From Zoroaster sp. YZ-2022 (Eukaryota; Echinodermata; Asteroidea; Forcipulatida; Zoroasteridae), in the NCBI GenBank assembly GCA_029582265.1, contig CM055828.1, forward strand, positions 4,881,402-4,945,401: 64,000 bases of DNA, written 5' to 3'. Shown one piece after another: positions 12,946 through 23,398 of this stretch (its first letter is position 1; each line of letters begins with the position of its first letter). The translations under genes and the position numbers were made by a program. A model generated the notes under the pieces. The model was not told the origin of the DNA and ran no database searches. It saw only the letters and a program-made list of their open reading frames with translations.

Positions 12946-13632
12946 GATTCCTCTACTGGATATGTACTGGTTGGAATTGTTTCTATTGTACACCTTCAGA
13001 TCAGGACAGGGATCCCGGCAGTTGGGTAGATTATAATTGAGTGGTGTTACTTGGAATTACATGTACATGTAGCTCACAGAAAATAGGGACAAAATTCCTG
13101 TGGCTTTCTACCATGGTTTTACTGAATATAACGTGTACATAGCCCTGACCTGGCTATGATAATACGCTCTACCTGTATAATTTGGAGAACAGGCTGGCAT
13201 TCAGGCAATATTCTCAGTCTCTAATGGGTGTTTGCCTTGAAGCGGTTCATTGCAGAATTTCCATATTAATCATTTCACGGTTCATGGACTATCGGGACAT
13301 TCTCAAATCAATTGAACCCACACTTATTCAAAGAAGGCTAAAAGTACAATTAGCCGTTCTTTTCACCCTTAAAATAGATGTGTACTCAATAGTACATTGC
13401 CTTCGATGCATTACTGAACATTATTGCCTTCGATGCATACAGAATTCCTTATAGAGATGAACCTCTATCATAGCAATGTGTGTTTATCTAAAATTATTTT
13501 TCATGTGTATTGAAATACTATCTCAAGTCATTCTTCCATGATGGAGTAACAACTAACTACACTCGGACTATTTCTCAATAGTTCAGTATTATTATCTTAT
13601 GAAAACAAACAACATTTGGCAGACAGCTTGTA

Positions 13633-14115
13633 TTAAAAGGGAAGGTACAAACATTTGTAATTACCAGACTATCAAATTAATTAATTGATTATTTACAAAC
13701 TGGGGTCAATTTCACAGAGCTGCTAAGCAGAGAATTTTGCTAAGCAATATAAAACAGACTACCAGCCAAAATGCATACATTTTCTATGGAAATTTGGCTG
13801 ATAACCAAATAAATCCGCTAAGCAATTTTTTTTCTGGTAAGCAATTTTATCCGCTAAGCAGCTCTATCAAATTGGCCGCAGATGTTAAGTTAGTACATGT
13901 ACATGTACATTGTACATGTACCAATCATCCTCTCGTTGTTGTCTGAAGTGCTTTTATCTTGGAGAAAGCAGGATTTGCTTTCTGTAAAACATAAAAACAT
14001 TTTAAAAATCGTGTAAAAGATTCGTTGCTTTCTGAAAATGTGAGTGCTTATTGTAATGAAACTTTCTCGGGTAATGTATGTACGTTATCAAATACAATAT
14101 TGTACCTTCCCTTAA
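13633..14115. mobile_element. TTAA-bounded MITE family T1, complete but nested
   Basis: Starts TTAAAAGGGAAGGTACAA and ends TTGTACCTTCCCTTAA, so the ends are inverted and sit on TTAA. The interior carries a second element at 13703-13879, which explains the greater length (483 bp against 329 bp for the copy at 35543-35871). Confidence 0.8.
13703..13879. mobile_element. MITE with CTGCTTAGC-type inverted ends, nested
   Basis: Left end GGTCAATTTCACAGAGCTGC and right end GCTCTATCAAATTGGCC are inverted repeats. The interior repeats GCTAAGCAATTTT. A partial relative lies at 16448-16499, just upstream of the KLF exon. Confidence 0.7.
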
Positions 14116-14984
14116 ATTATCCTTTTGATATTTAGAGTACATGTTATTTCCTTTCAGAAGAAATTTTGAACAGAAAAGGGTACACTTTTGTTGTATAGAA
14201 TGAAAATATTTCTAGGTAAGCAAACTTTTCAAAGTTCGAAAAACTTTTTTACTTTGATGACTCCATCGCACTTTTGATTGTTTCAGATGCCCGAGATCAT
14301 TTGTGTAACTGGTATTGTAAGGACTTGTCAACCTGTGATAGATCACTCCCTTGAATTTTTTTTATAAAGAATAATTTTTATCATCTACCTCATGCTTGTC
14401 AGCCATCATTGCACAGCATGAATTCTGCTTCCCCGGCTTTTCAATCAGACAAAATCAGGAATTTGTGTGGGTTGTTAAGTGTTTGTTTGCCATAGAACTT
14501 TAATAAAAATAGGTTGGGGATTTGAGAGTTGTTGTGGGATGCGATTTGGGATTGCTGAATGGAAGTAAAAAATTTGTACTCAAGGTCGTAATTTCCTACA
14601 CATGAATAATATTTAATGTCTTTATATGGGTGTTATCTTTTGAAAAAGTTTACTCTTTGGAGTGAGCAAAGTGGACCTTGAAACCTGCATTGTACACTTA
14701 CTGTAGTGATGCTTTGCTGTTAACTGAGCTTAGGCAAAACAAAGTCTCCTGTTTCTAGTCTCTCCACATGTTGCCTCAGACCCGCGCATTGTCATTTTTT
14801 AGTTTTCGTTTTATTTGCTATGAAACGATGTCCAATTGCAGCCAAAATTGCTGGATCGATTGGAATTCTGCCACGCTTTGTTTTAAACGACTTTGTCACA
14901 TAGGGGTATGAATGTTTGCCCCAATTTGTGAAGCATCTCTTAGCCACCATACTTTGTGTATGGGAAATTGGTCTGGTTCCATTA
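14116..14984. other. Non-coding stretch, no gene recognised
   Basis: No coding exon or repeat with defined ends was recognised between the nested MITE and the first foldback element. Confidence 0.45.
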
Positions 14985-15411
14985 ACCACATATGCATGAC
15001 ATAAAACACAATAAAGGGGGCCACTTTCCTACCGTCACGTTAGCAGTTTTTCTAATGGTTGTAATTTTTTTTTAATATCTGAAACCACCCAAAAATAATT
15101 TCAACATTTGAATAGACATGCATGCTTATCCTAAAGATAATTTGAGTTGATAATTACTATTATTTTTTTAATTACCCTAAAATTTCCATCAACAAATGGA
15201 CGGAAAAGTGAGGTAACTTTTTCCGTCCAATTTTTATGGAAATTTGAGGGTAAAAAAATAAATAAAAAAATAAAATAAATCAACTCAAATTAGTTCTAGT
15301 ATAAGCCTGCATGTCCATTCACATGTTGAAACACTTTTTGGTCGGTTTCAGGTACTAACGTGATGGATGCAAAGTGGCCCCCTTTATTGTGTTTTATGTC
15401 GTATCACATAT
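14985..15411. mobile_element. Foldback element, copy 1
   Basis: About 427 bp whose left and right halves are inverted copies of each other. The outer ends carry CACAATAAAGGGGGCCACTT and its complement. The centre is the hairpin GGACGGAAAA...TTTTCCGTCC around 15197-15228. One arm has about 30 bp that the other lacks, so the arms can be told apart. It has no ORF of note. A second copy in opposite orientation is at 15801-16261. Confidence 0.85.
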
Positions 15412-15433
15412 TTCCAAAAAAAAATTACCTCTT

Positions 15434-15446
15434 CCCCCCCCCCCCC
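15434..15446. repeat. C homopolymer, 13 nt
   Basis: A run of 13 C followed by A8 in the spacer between the two foldback elements. Similar runs of 12-15 G or C occur at 5864, 18496, 19579, 20552, 20821, 30120, 38012 and 39496. Confidence 0.9.
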
Positions 15447-15800
15447 AAAAAAAACGCATATCACCACACCGATTTTGAAGCCAACCTATGACCAGAAACC
15501 AGAGTATTTATTTTGGCCCTTAACTACACAACTTTTGTTGTGCTATATAAATTTATTTAGTTATTGGAGAAAATAGACCATTTCTCCTTCTTTTACATGA
15601 TGAAACATGTTCTTCACCTTATATTTAAATTACTAAATTTATGCAAAATGTAAAAATTTAAGTATAGGCTTCTTACTTTTGATGTTGAAATGTTCCCTGT
15701 CCTGAAAAGGAATTAGGTTATCTTGTATTAGGTTGTATTACTGGATATTATGTAGGCCAACATGAATGGAATGTACATGATTGTATGCAAGTTATTATCA

Positions 15801-16261
15801 GTATTACATATGACATAAAACACAATAAAGGGGGCCACTTTGCATCCGTCACGTTAGCAGTTTTTCCAATGTTATTTATTTTTAAGTACCTGAAACCGAC
15901 CAAAAAGTGTTTCAACATGTGAATGGAGATGCAGGCTTATACTAGAACTAATTTGAGTTGATTTATTTAATTTTTTTATTTTTTTATTTTTTTACCCTCA
16001 AATTTCCATAAAAATTGGACGGAAAAAGTTACCTCACTTTTCCGTCCATTTGTTGTTGAAAATTTTAGGGTAATTAAAAAAATAATAGTAATAATCAACT
16101 CAAATTATCTTTAGGATAAGCATGCATGTCTATTCAAATGTTGAAATTCTTTTTGGGTGGTTTCAGATATTAAAAAAAATTACAATTAAAAATTAGAAAA
16201 ACTGCTAACGTGACAGTAGGAAAGTGGCCCCCTTTATTGTGTTTTATGTCATATGTAATAC
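15801..16261. mobile_element. Foldback element, copy 2, inverted relative to copy 1
   Basis: Ends are inverted over a long distance: GTATTACATATGACATAAAA on the left and its complement on the right. The internal order of the two arm types is the reverse of copy 1, so the two elements face each other across about 390 bp. The right end is 297 bp upstream of the KLF exon acceptor. Confidence 0.87.
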
Positions 16262-16447
16262 AAAAAGTTTACAGACAATAGTAATACACTGCAGCCTCAG
16301 TTTTGTTTTTAACTTGGCTTTAGTCCAGTATTTCTACAGTGTTTTGGTCACATTGAGGAGTAGATGTAATGTCAATGTACACATGTGTAATTCATTCAAC
16401 CTGTGTGTAGGGCCAATCAAAATAGACCATATATATACAATGCAAAC

Positions 16448-16499
16448 AAATATTTCTAGTAAGCAAATTTTTTTCTGCTAAGCAGCTCTGTGAAATTGT
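16448..16499. repeat. Fragment of the CTGCTTAGC-end MITE
   Basis: Contains GCTAAGCAGCTCTGTGAAAT, matching the right end of the element at 13703-13879. It lies about 60 bp upstream of the splice acceptor at 16556-16557. Confidence 0.65.
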
Positions 16500-16557
16500 C
16501 CTCGGATTGTCGATACAGTGATAGCAATAAATAATTTGTGTTCTCTTTGACTTTCAG

Positions 16558-17146
16558 AACTGTCTGGAGATGGAGCGGTACCTGAAAGCCGAACCTTGCC
16601 AGACCCTTGACAAGAAGATTAAAGAACCGGAGAACCCATGGAACAAATTTATCCTCTCGTGTCAACAGGTCATCAGGGAGAAAGAAGTAGAGACACTACT
16701 GAGTCTATCGGATAGCGAAAGCAACGACAGCCGCTTTGACATAGACACCATGAGTCTCTCCAGCTCTAGTGGTGCATCATGGGACAGCTCGGGTGAACTT
16801 TCACCTTCGCCGACGGCCACAGTGACCTGTGACCCTTTCAGGGCAGATTTCAAGGCGAAAGTCAGTACGGTGACATTAACGCCGCCGTCCTCGCCCGAAA
16901 TAGCAAGGATGATGCCCGTGACTGTACCAGTGAACCAGTTGGTTGCCGTTAGCATGGTGCACAGCAATGGAACTATTATGGACAGGACGACTGTCCGTGT
17001 GCGGAGTGTAAACCCTGCCCGATCCCTAGGTAAAAGAGCAGAGTCACCGGACAGCAAACGCCGAATCCATAAGTGTCAATTTACAGGATGTAGGAAGGTC
17101 TATACTAAAAGTTCCCACTTGAAAGCTCACCAGAGAACGCATACAG
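16558..17146 (+). CDS. KLF6/7: Kruppel-like factor 6/7, large coding exon (N-terminal region and zinc finger 1)
   Basis: Encodes most of a DNA-binding transcription factor of the KLF6/7 subfamily, expected to act in the nucleus on GC or CACCC boxes. The exon follows a pyrimidine-rich acceptor (TTGACTTTCAG, ending 16557). It is open from the first base, giving [14 protein letters not shown], which matches the exon 2 start of vertebrate KLF6/7 (TCLELERYLQ). The true start codon is therefore probably in an upstream exon; the ATG at 16570 is internal. Counting from that ATG, a serine-rich acidic tract lies at about residues 40-75 and TLTPPSSPE at about 100-108. A basic stretch ([14 protein letters not shown]) precedes finger 1, which has Cys169, Cys174, His187 and His191. 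The donor is CAG|GTGAGT at 17147, splitting the Gly codon of the HTG linker, the expected KLF intron position. The exon is GC-richer than its flanks. Confidence 0.96.
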
Positions 17147-17691
17147 GTGAGTTAAAATGCAATTTTTTAAAAATCAATGGATTTTGAACACATGCAATTA
17201 ATCAACAATTGAATTAACTGAACCAAAAATGTCTGATTTTCATTTACAAATAAGCCTTTTAAATTTGGTGCATCTAATATTTTACGCTCATTTGTATCTG
17301 GTTTCACTGCCCAAAAGTGTAAGGAAATGTTTTTTGCAAAATGTTATTTCTTCCACATGCTTTCTTTCTATCAATGGTATTAATGCGTAGACCAGTGACT
17401 GGAATGACTAGTTTGCATTTGCAGGTAATGATTCAGGTTGACCCATAGACCATAGTTGACCATAACTCTATAAATAACAGTCTATTCAAACATAAAAATA
17501 CCTCAAGTGGCTTCACACCTTATCTGTGCTGCAAACACCTTTACCGTATTTGCTTGGATTTTGTACCCCTAAGGGACCCTCTTCAACCAAGGGAGGGGGA
17601 ACCTAATGGAGCCCAGAATGTATATTGTACATAATGTACACTTGAATATTATAACTAAAATGCCACAACAGTCTTTAGACAATGTGATCTA

Positions 17692-17740
17692 GATAATAAT
17701 AATAATAATAATAATACAGATTTTTAGCGCGCACATGTTT
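17692..17740. repeat. Likely 5'-truncated SINE tail
   Basis: An (AAT)n run followed by ACAGATTTTTAGCGCGCAC resembles the (AAT)n plus TTATATAGCGCAC end of the SINE at 39063-39407, in the same orientation. Only the tail is present. Confidence 0.5.
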
Positions 17741-17911
17741 ACAAAAGAGCCCCAAAGGTCAGACTGCACAAAATGTACACTGGTCTATGACAAGAAACCA
17801 TCAAATCTGATATTTTGAGACGTCAGTAGAAAGATTCTTAATTTGAATCATTTTGAATAAGGCACTAACATTACATCTCAAATGTACATGTACATGTACA
17901 TTGTACATGTA

Positions 17912-18150
17912 TACTATCCCTTTTGGGAGATACTGTTATCCTGATTGAAACCCTATTCTCCCAATGAGGATACATGTACCAATAGACCCCAATCAAGAAA
18001 CCCTTGGGTGACAATAACACCTGCTGTATTATGGCTCATGGGTTGATGTCAAATATACTATCCTGTTTGGGAGATACTTGTATCCTGATTGAAACCCTGT
18101 TCTCCCAATAAGGTTCCAATCGAGAAACCCTTGGGCAACAACACCTTCTG
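17912..18150. repeat. Two direct repeats of about 100 bp
   Basis: A block with TTGGGAGATACT, ATCCTGATTGAAACCCT and GAGAAACCCTTGGG is found at about 17912-18022 and again at about 18057-18150. Each copy also carries the inverted words GGGAGA and TCTCCC. Diverged, so an old duplication. Confidence 0.75.
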
Positions 18151-20966
18151 CCCACTCATTGTGTGTGCTGTGAAGATTTGGGTCCTGTGTGGTTAGTCTA
18201 CATGTATTTCAGTTCACCTGTAGGTGAATGAGTTGGTGTTTGGTCTAAAAAGATTCAGACTGAAATCTCAGCTGGCTGGTTAGTTTACTGGATTGATTTT
18301 AGCTAGGCATTAGCGTAGAAGATGGCCTGTGATTAGTGGCCATTACTGTTGTATTCCCAAAGAATGCCAATTGATTGTCACAGCTTGAGGACAGAAGGGA
18401 TTAGGTTTGGATTAAAAGAGGGGGTTATTACCATTGGGAAGTAAGTAACCCATGGATTGGCATCAGATGTACTTTGATTGGACTGGACCCATGATGGGGG
18501 GGGGGGGGAATCTCCAAGCACAATGGTCCTATCAGAGGTAGAGGGTCACTTGGAGTCTCATTGTTGTAATTTATTTTGCTGAGAGGAAAGTAAAAAGAAC
18601 AGACACCTTAAGATTTTTATTGATTTTTATCCGGGAGGTAGCATGGGAGATTAACCCCTAGTTATCCCCCCCCCTCCCTCCTCGAAGAAATGATGCTCTT
18701 GAGAAGGTGAAATCCGGATGTATTGATTTGATGGGAATGTTTGTGGAATTGTGGAGCATAAATAAACCACAGGGCGGAGTAGAAACTGGAATGAACAAAC
18801 AAGACAGATTCTTAAGATAACATTCAACATAGGTAGGGCAAGGATTAGCTTGCTTGTGTTATCATGGATTTTCTAGGTGTGACTAGAATCGAAAATACGT
18901 TATGGAGGATGGCATTCTCTTGCTGGGATTTAAGGATTGGTTCAGCTATTTTAAATACCTTAACATGAATGACTCATAAATCATACCTGCAGTGTTCAAA
19001 TATGAAGCCATTCATATGTGTGTGTGCTCAAAATATTATCCCCCCCTGCACGCAAGCTTTGAAATTTACCTGCATCAGTACACATGCAGAAATTTTTAGG
19101 CTGCATGATTTGTGTAAACAATCCCCACATGAAACGCAAATATTTGTAAAAGGATATTGGGCATACATAAAGTTTGGCTAAATGTGAACTATTAGTCTGT
19201 CACTAATTCAATTTTCATGTAATACATACCTGTACTACAGTAAATAAAGTTCACTATAGGTGTATTTAAAATATGCATTTATTCCATTTAATTAGCCGTT
19301 TCTATTTTCCATGTAAAAAATACATGTAGAAGGGAAAATAAGTCACTTTCAAATCGGATGTTTCGCAAAATTATTGACAGAAGCATTATCAAACCATTCA
19401 TAGTTGCTGCTATTCAACTGGCAATGAATTTATCAACCTACATGTACGTCATAAATCCATTTATCCATGTATTCTAATACTTAGTGTTCCAGCATTACTG
19501 AATTTGACCCTGACCCTCATTTGCATATTAGTAATCCAGGTCATATCCTTCATCCAATCAGATGACTAGGCGATCGTCGGGGGGGGGGGGGGGATGCTGT
19601 TGTTACACAACCCTCCAAAAATGATTTAATTAAAGACCCTTCTGAGCTGGCCAACATGGTTTATTGAAAGATGTGTCATTGATGAGTAAAGCGTGCAGCC
19701 TGGGTAACTATCTCAGACATGTCGCCAAGGGTGATGGAGCAGATGGAGGCAGGGATCGTCTCATCTTAAAGACGTGCAAAGAATGGGATGAATTTAAATA
19801 CGCAGATTGTTTAGTCATTTGATGAAATGAAGTGAAGGATGTAATAATTTTTAATTTGTTCTGCAGTGTACCTCCGCCATATGCTTACAGCATGTGTCTT
19901 GTAATTCATTTATCCGTAAGAATCAAGAGATATATTACAGAAGCCAACCTGTGAAAGTTTTATCTGATTTCATTATGTCAGTTAAAAATGAGAAAGTAAT
20001 TGAAATTCATTTAGATTGTACTCATGTATTCATTCTTAAATAGAATTTTTATCTTCTGAAGTTGAAAACTCAGCTGGGAAATTATTTTTAATAATTTTGC
20101 TAAAATGCCAGCCCCTCGGACAGATATATTTAAAGGGATTATTTTCAACATCATGAAGTTACTGTACAATGAGTAAGTTTCATGAGAAACTGGTCTCAGT
20201 TAACGTTTTGTGAGATTACCAATATATTAGTGAAAAGTGGCTCATAGTATGAGCAGTTCTTATTTGGAAAAAAAATGCTGGTATTTTGAATCAGACAAAC
20301 ACTGTGTACATCACTACCACATGCCCTTGTCAGAGTAAACCATAATATGAATGAACATGTCAGTACTGACAACTGCATGTTCGTGTGCATGTAATGCAGT
20401 TATTTAAAGAATGCATTACCATCATTGTAAACTGTTACATGCATAGTGTATACATGTAGATTTCGTTCATGTACATGTACACACATGTGTGAAGTTTTTA
20501 TAATTTATACACGAGAAATGTATTACTTATTAATTTAATAACAGATTTTAACCCCCCCCCCCCCCCTTGTAATCTGCACATCCCACCAAGGTCATATGAT
20601 TGTGCAGCATTAATTTGATTTCATAAACGTACTACTCTTGGGTATTAATCCTACATGAATAAATGCAAACAGGCATCTTACATTGCAGCACTCCCATTAG
20701 ATTAAAACCACTATTGGTGGTTCAGAAAAAAAAAATATATATATATACCTGGTTATAAGTGGATGACAACCCTTGAAATATATCTGTCTCAGGTATTTCT
20801 GTTTTGTGAGTGTGTGTGTGGGGGGGGGGGGGTGTTTTAAGCTCATTTTGGATAGTGAATTTTGAATTCGACAAATGATGAGTTTTGTATAGCATATTGC
20901 TGTGCAATACAAGGGACATGATTCACTGTGTATCAACAAAATTGTACCATGTGTACTATGATGTGC
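18151..20966. other. Intronic stretch with homopolymers and T1-like fragments
   Basis: No exon recognised. G or C runs of 13-15 nt occur at 18496-18508, 19579-19593 and 20552-20566, with another at 20821-20832. Around 19930-20150 there is a diverged T1-related segment (AACCTGTGAAAGTTTTATC, then AGCCCCTCGGACAGA). A (TA)n run lies near 20738. Confidence 0.5.
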
Positions 20967-21143
20967 TAGGGCTATGCGTTTTCAAATAATTTGGTAACCG
21001 GATATTCGGATTTTGATTTCAATCAAATATTTGATATTCGAAGGCTGCTGATTGTAAATTGCGCCACGTGATAAAACAAGCATGCACAATATGGTGGGGC
21101 ATCGATCGAATATTTGAATATTTGGTTATTCGTCATAGCCCTA
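20967..21143. mobile_element. hAT-type MITE, 177 bp, with target duplication
   Basis: Terminal inverted repeats TAGGGCTATG and CATAGCCCTA are perfect over 10 bp. The flanks are TGATGTGC (20959-20966) and TGATGTAC (21144-21151), an 8-bp target duplication with one mismatch. The interior is rich in ATATTCGAA words. The end sequence is shared with the element at 22799-23390. Confidence 0.87.
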
Positions 21144-21769
21144 TGATGTACATATGTATAACAAGGGTTCTCAATCACAGTTGTAGCACTCATACTCCTA
21201 CATGAGTTTTTCTGTACTCATATTCATACTCATATACTCATGAAAAAGTACAATTACAGAGTACTTGTACTTGTGTGCATTTTTCTGTACTCGTACTCAT
21301 CAAAATGTACTCGATTACATGTCTGCTCTCAATGGGTCAACCAAAACTGTAATTACCACTCGTACATGTACGCTCTCATCATTGTACTACTCTCAAGATT
21401 ATGAGAATGAGATTGCCCTACTTCTAGTGCTAATTATGACTCCTACCCTCTTGCCAACCTCGGCAAAGAAGACACGCTACTGAAGAGAAGACCCTCAGGT
21501 CTAGACAAAACATCACAGAATACCATGGATCTTCAGCATAGCATTATTATACGTGTGCACCTCATTCAGGAGTAATATTGTATTGCTTCTTGGACAACTG
21601 CCAAGCGCTCTTAAATTAATTCATGTGCTATATTTGGCCATGTGAAAGTAGTATGTGACTAGGGGAAGGTTGGTTAGATGGTGAGATTATTGGTTGTTTT
21701 TTGTTGCAGCTAAAGGCACATCAAAAAACTAAATGACTAAAAAAAAAAAAACAGGATTTGGTATTATTG

Positions 21770-21908
21770 CTTTTTATTTATTTAATTTTTTATTTATTTA
21801 TTTATTATTTTTTTAAATTTGTATTCATTATTTTTGTATTATTCATTATTTATTTATTTATTTTTGTTTTATTTTTATTTTATTTTATGTTTTTTTTATG
21901 GGGGGGGT
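21770..21908. repeat. T-rich (TTTA)n low-complexity tract
   Basis: About 140 bp of T-rich sequence with TTTA and ATTT units, ending in a G8 run. Preceded by a 13-A run. Intronic, no gene content. Confidence 0.85.
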
Positions 21909-22189
21909 TACTTTCTGTTTTGCAGATGTGTACATAATAAATTAAAAACGGTTTATGTGATCAATGAAGTGAGTTAAACTGTTACAAATTAGAGTCGTAA
22001 CTAACTGGGATTTCTGGGAATAATCAAGCACCCGTCGTAACATATGTGATGTTTCACCCCTTGGGATGGCTGTGAAATTGTCTTTTATTTGCCAGACAAC
22101 ATACTCGTGATACAGGGTCACAATGATCGTTAACACAATGCTTAACATCTGCCGGTTTCATTAGTGAATATTGATGATTAGATGATGTT

Positions 22190-22790
22190 TAAAGGGAAGA
22201 TACAGCATTGGTAGTATTGAATGTTTGCAAAACTGCTTCTATGAGTATGCTTGGTATCTTTGAATCAAGGGATGGTACAGCATTGGTAATGTTGGCCAAA
22301 CTGCTTCTATGAGTATACTTAGGCCCGTATTTTAGAACGTTCTTTTACTGCAAAGGATGCCTTTATGCCTATTGTTCTCTTAAGAGAACAATAGGCATAA
22401 AGGCGTCCTTTGCAGTAAAGGAACGTTCTAAAATACGGGCCTAACTCTCTTTGAATCAAGATATACATTTAAGGGAAGGTACAGCATTGGAAATGTTGGC
22501 AAAACTGCTTCTGTGAGTATGCTTACTCTCTTTGAATCAAGATATACAGTACATTATTCAACAACAAACCTGTGAAAGTATCGGCTAAATTTACATTACA
22601 AGGAAATTTTGAAAATGCATTCAGATGTTTGGTATTAATTTTAATGTGTAATTTAGGAAAGAGTACTTTTTCCCAAAATTTAACTGGAAATTTGTTCACT
22701 TTTCATAAAATGACAGCACCTCAGACAAAATTGTTTCTAGGAAGGATTAAAACCATCATCAGCTTTAAACTAGGTAATTTTTTAAAGAAA
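22190..22790. mobile_element. MITE family T1 with tandemly repeated left end
   Basis: The left end (AAGGGAAGRTACAGCATTGG through CTGCTTCTRTGAGTAT and CTCTTTGAATCAAG) appears three times in tandem, near 22193, 22270 and 22470. After the third copy comes the usual T1 interior (ACCTGTGAAAGTATCGG, GACAGCACCTCAGACA). The second copy is interrupted by the palindrome at 22320-22442. The right terminus is not clear. Confidence 0.65.
22320..22442. mobile_element. Near-perfect palindrome, 123 bp
   Basis: Two arms of about 61 bp, TTAGGCCCGTATTTTAGAAC... and its complement, meet at TCTCTTAAGAGA. I count two mismatches between the arms. The neighbouring repeat copies read ..GTATGCTTACTCTC.. without it, so they act as the empty site and show that this is an insertion next to TA/TTA. 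No ORF. It would form a hairpin with almost no loop. Confidence 0.9.
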
Positions 22791-22798
22791 ATTAGCGT

Positions 22799-23390
22799 TA
22801 GGGCTATGCTGGGTATCCGGGTATCTGGATACCCGACCGAAACTGTCATTACCCGGTTCCATTTTTCGGTTCCAATTACCCGTAAACGACTTTTTTAAAT
22901 TCGGACTTAACATTTGAGTGGAGTGAACATAAATCTGTCACTCTTGAACAATGTAATGTTTACACTTTTACAGACAATTATCTTTAAATTCAAGAGATTA
23001 CACTCCAATAAAGCCTTTGTAGTATTTTACAGATATTTTCCATATACATTTTTCTCCAACTGTTTGTGATACCTTGTATCGAATCGTTAAGACTGCAAAG
23101 GGCCTGGCAGCAGCTGCTTCAAACAACTTATCAAACCAGCAGCACAGGAGGGAATGTTTGCCTAATTGTTTGCCTAATTGTTTTAATAAAAACGACACAG
23201 TAAAGAAAAGATCAATTTAAGTATGGTATCCTCTGTATTATAAAGATCAATTTTGTGCCAATTACAGTACATGTATTTGTACACCACCGGAGGCATGTTT
23301 TCAACAAAAATGAAAACGGATATCCGGGTATCCGAAGTTTCCTGATTTCGGGTATCCAGTTACAAAATTTTCCGAAAACACACACCCCTA
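22799..23390. mobile_element. hAT-type MITE, 592 bp, with perfect 8-bp target duplication
   Basis: Starts TAGGGCTATGCTGGG and ends CACACACCCCTA. It is flanked on both sides by ATTAGCGT (22791-22798 and 23391-23398). TAGGG ends with an 8-bp duplication are the hAT signature. The interior has no transposase reading frame, so it is non-autonomous. A shorter deleted copy lies at 1-374 in opposite orientation. Confidence 0.9.
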
Positions 23391-23398
23391 ATTAGCGT

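Noticed and set aside
16662..17057. 131-codon minus-strand ORF
   Set aside because: Antisense shadow of the KLF6/7 coding exon.
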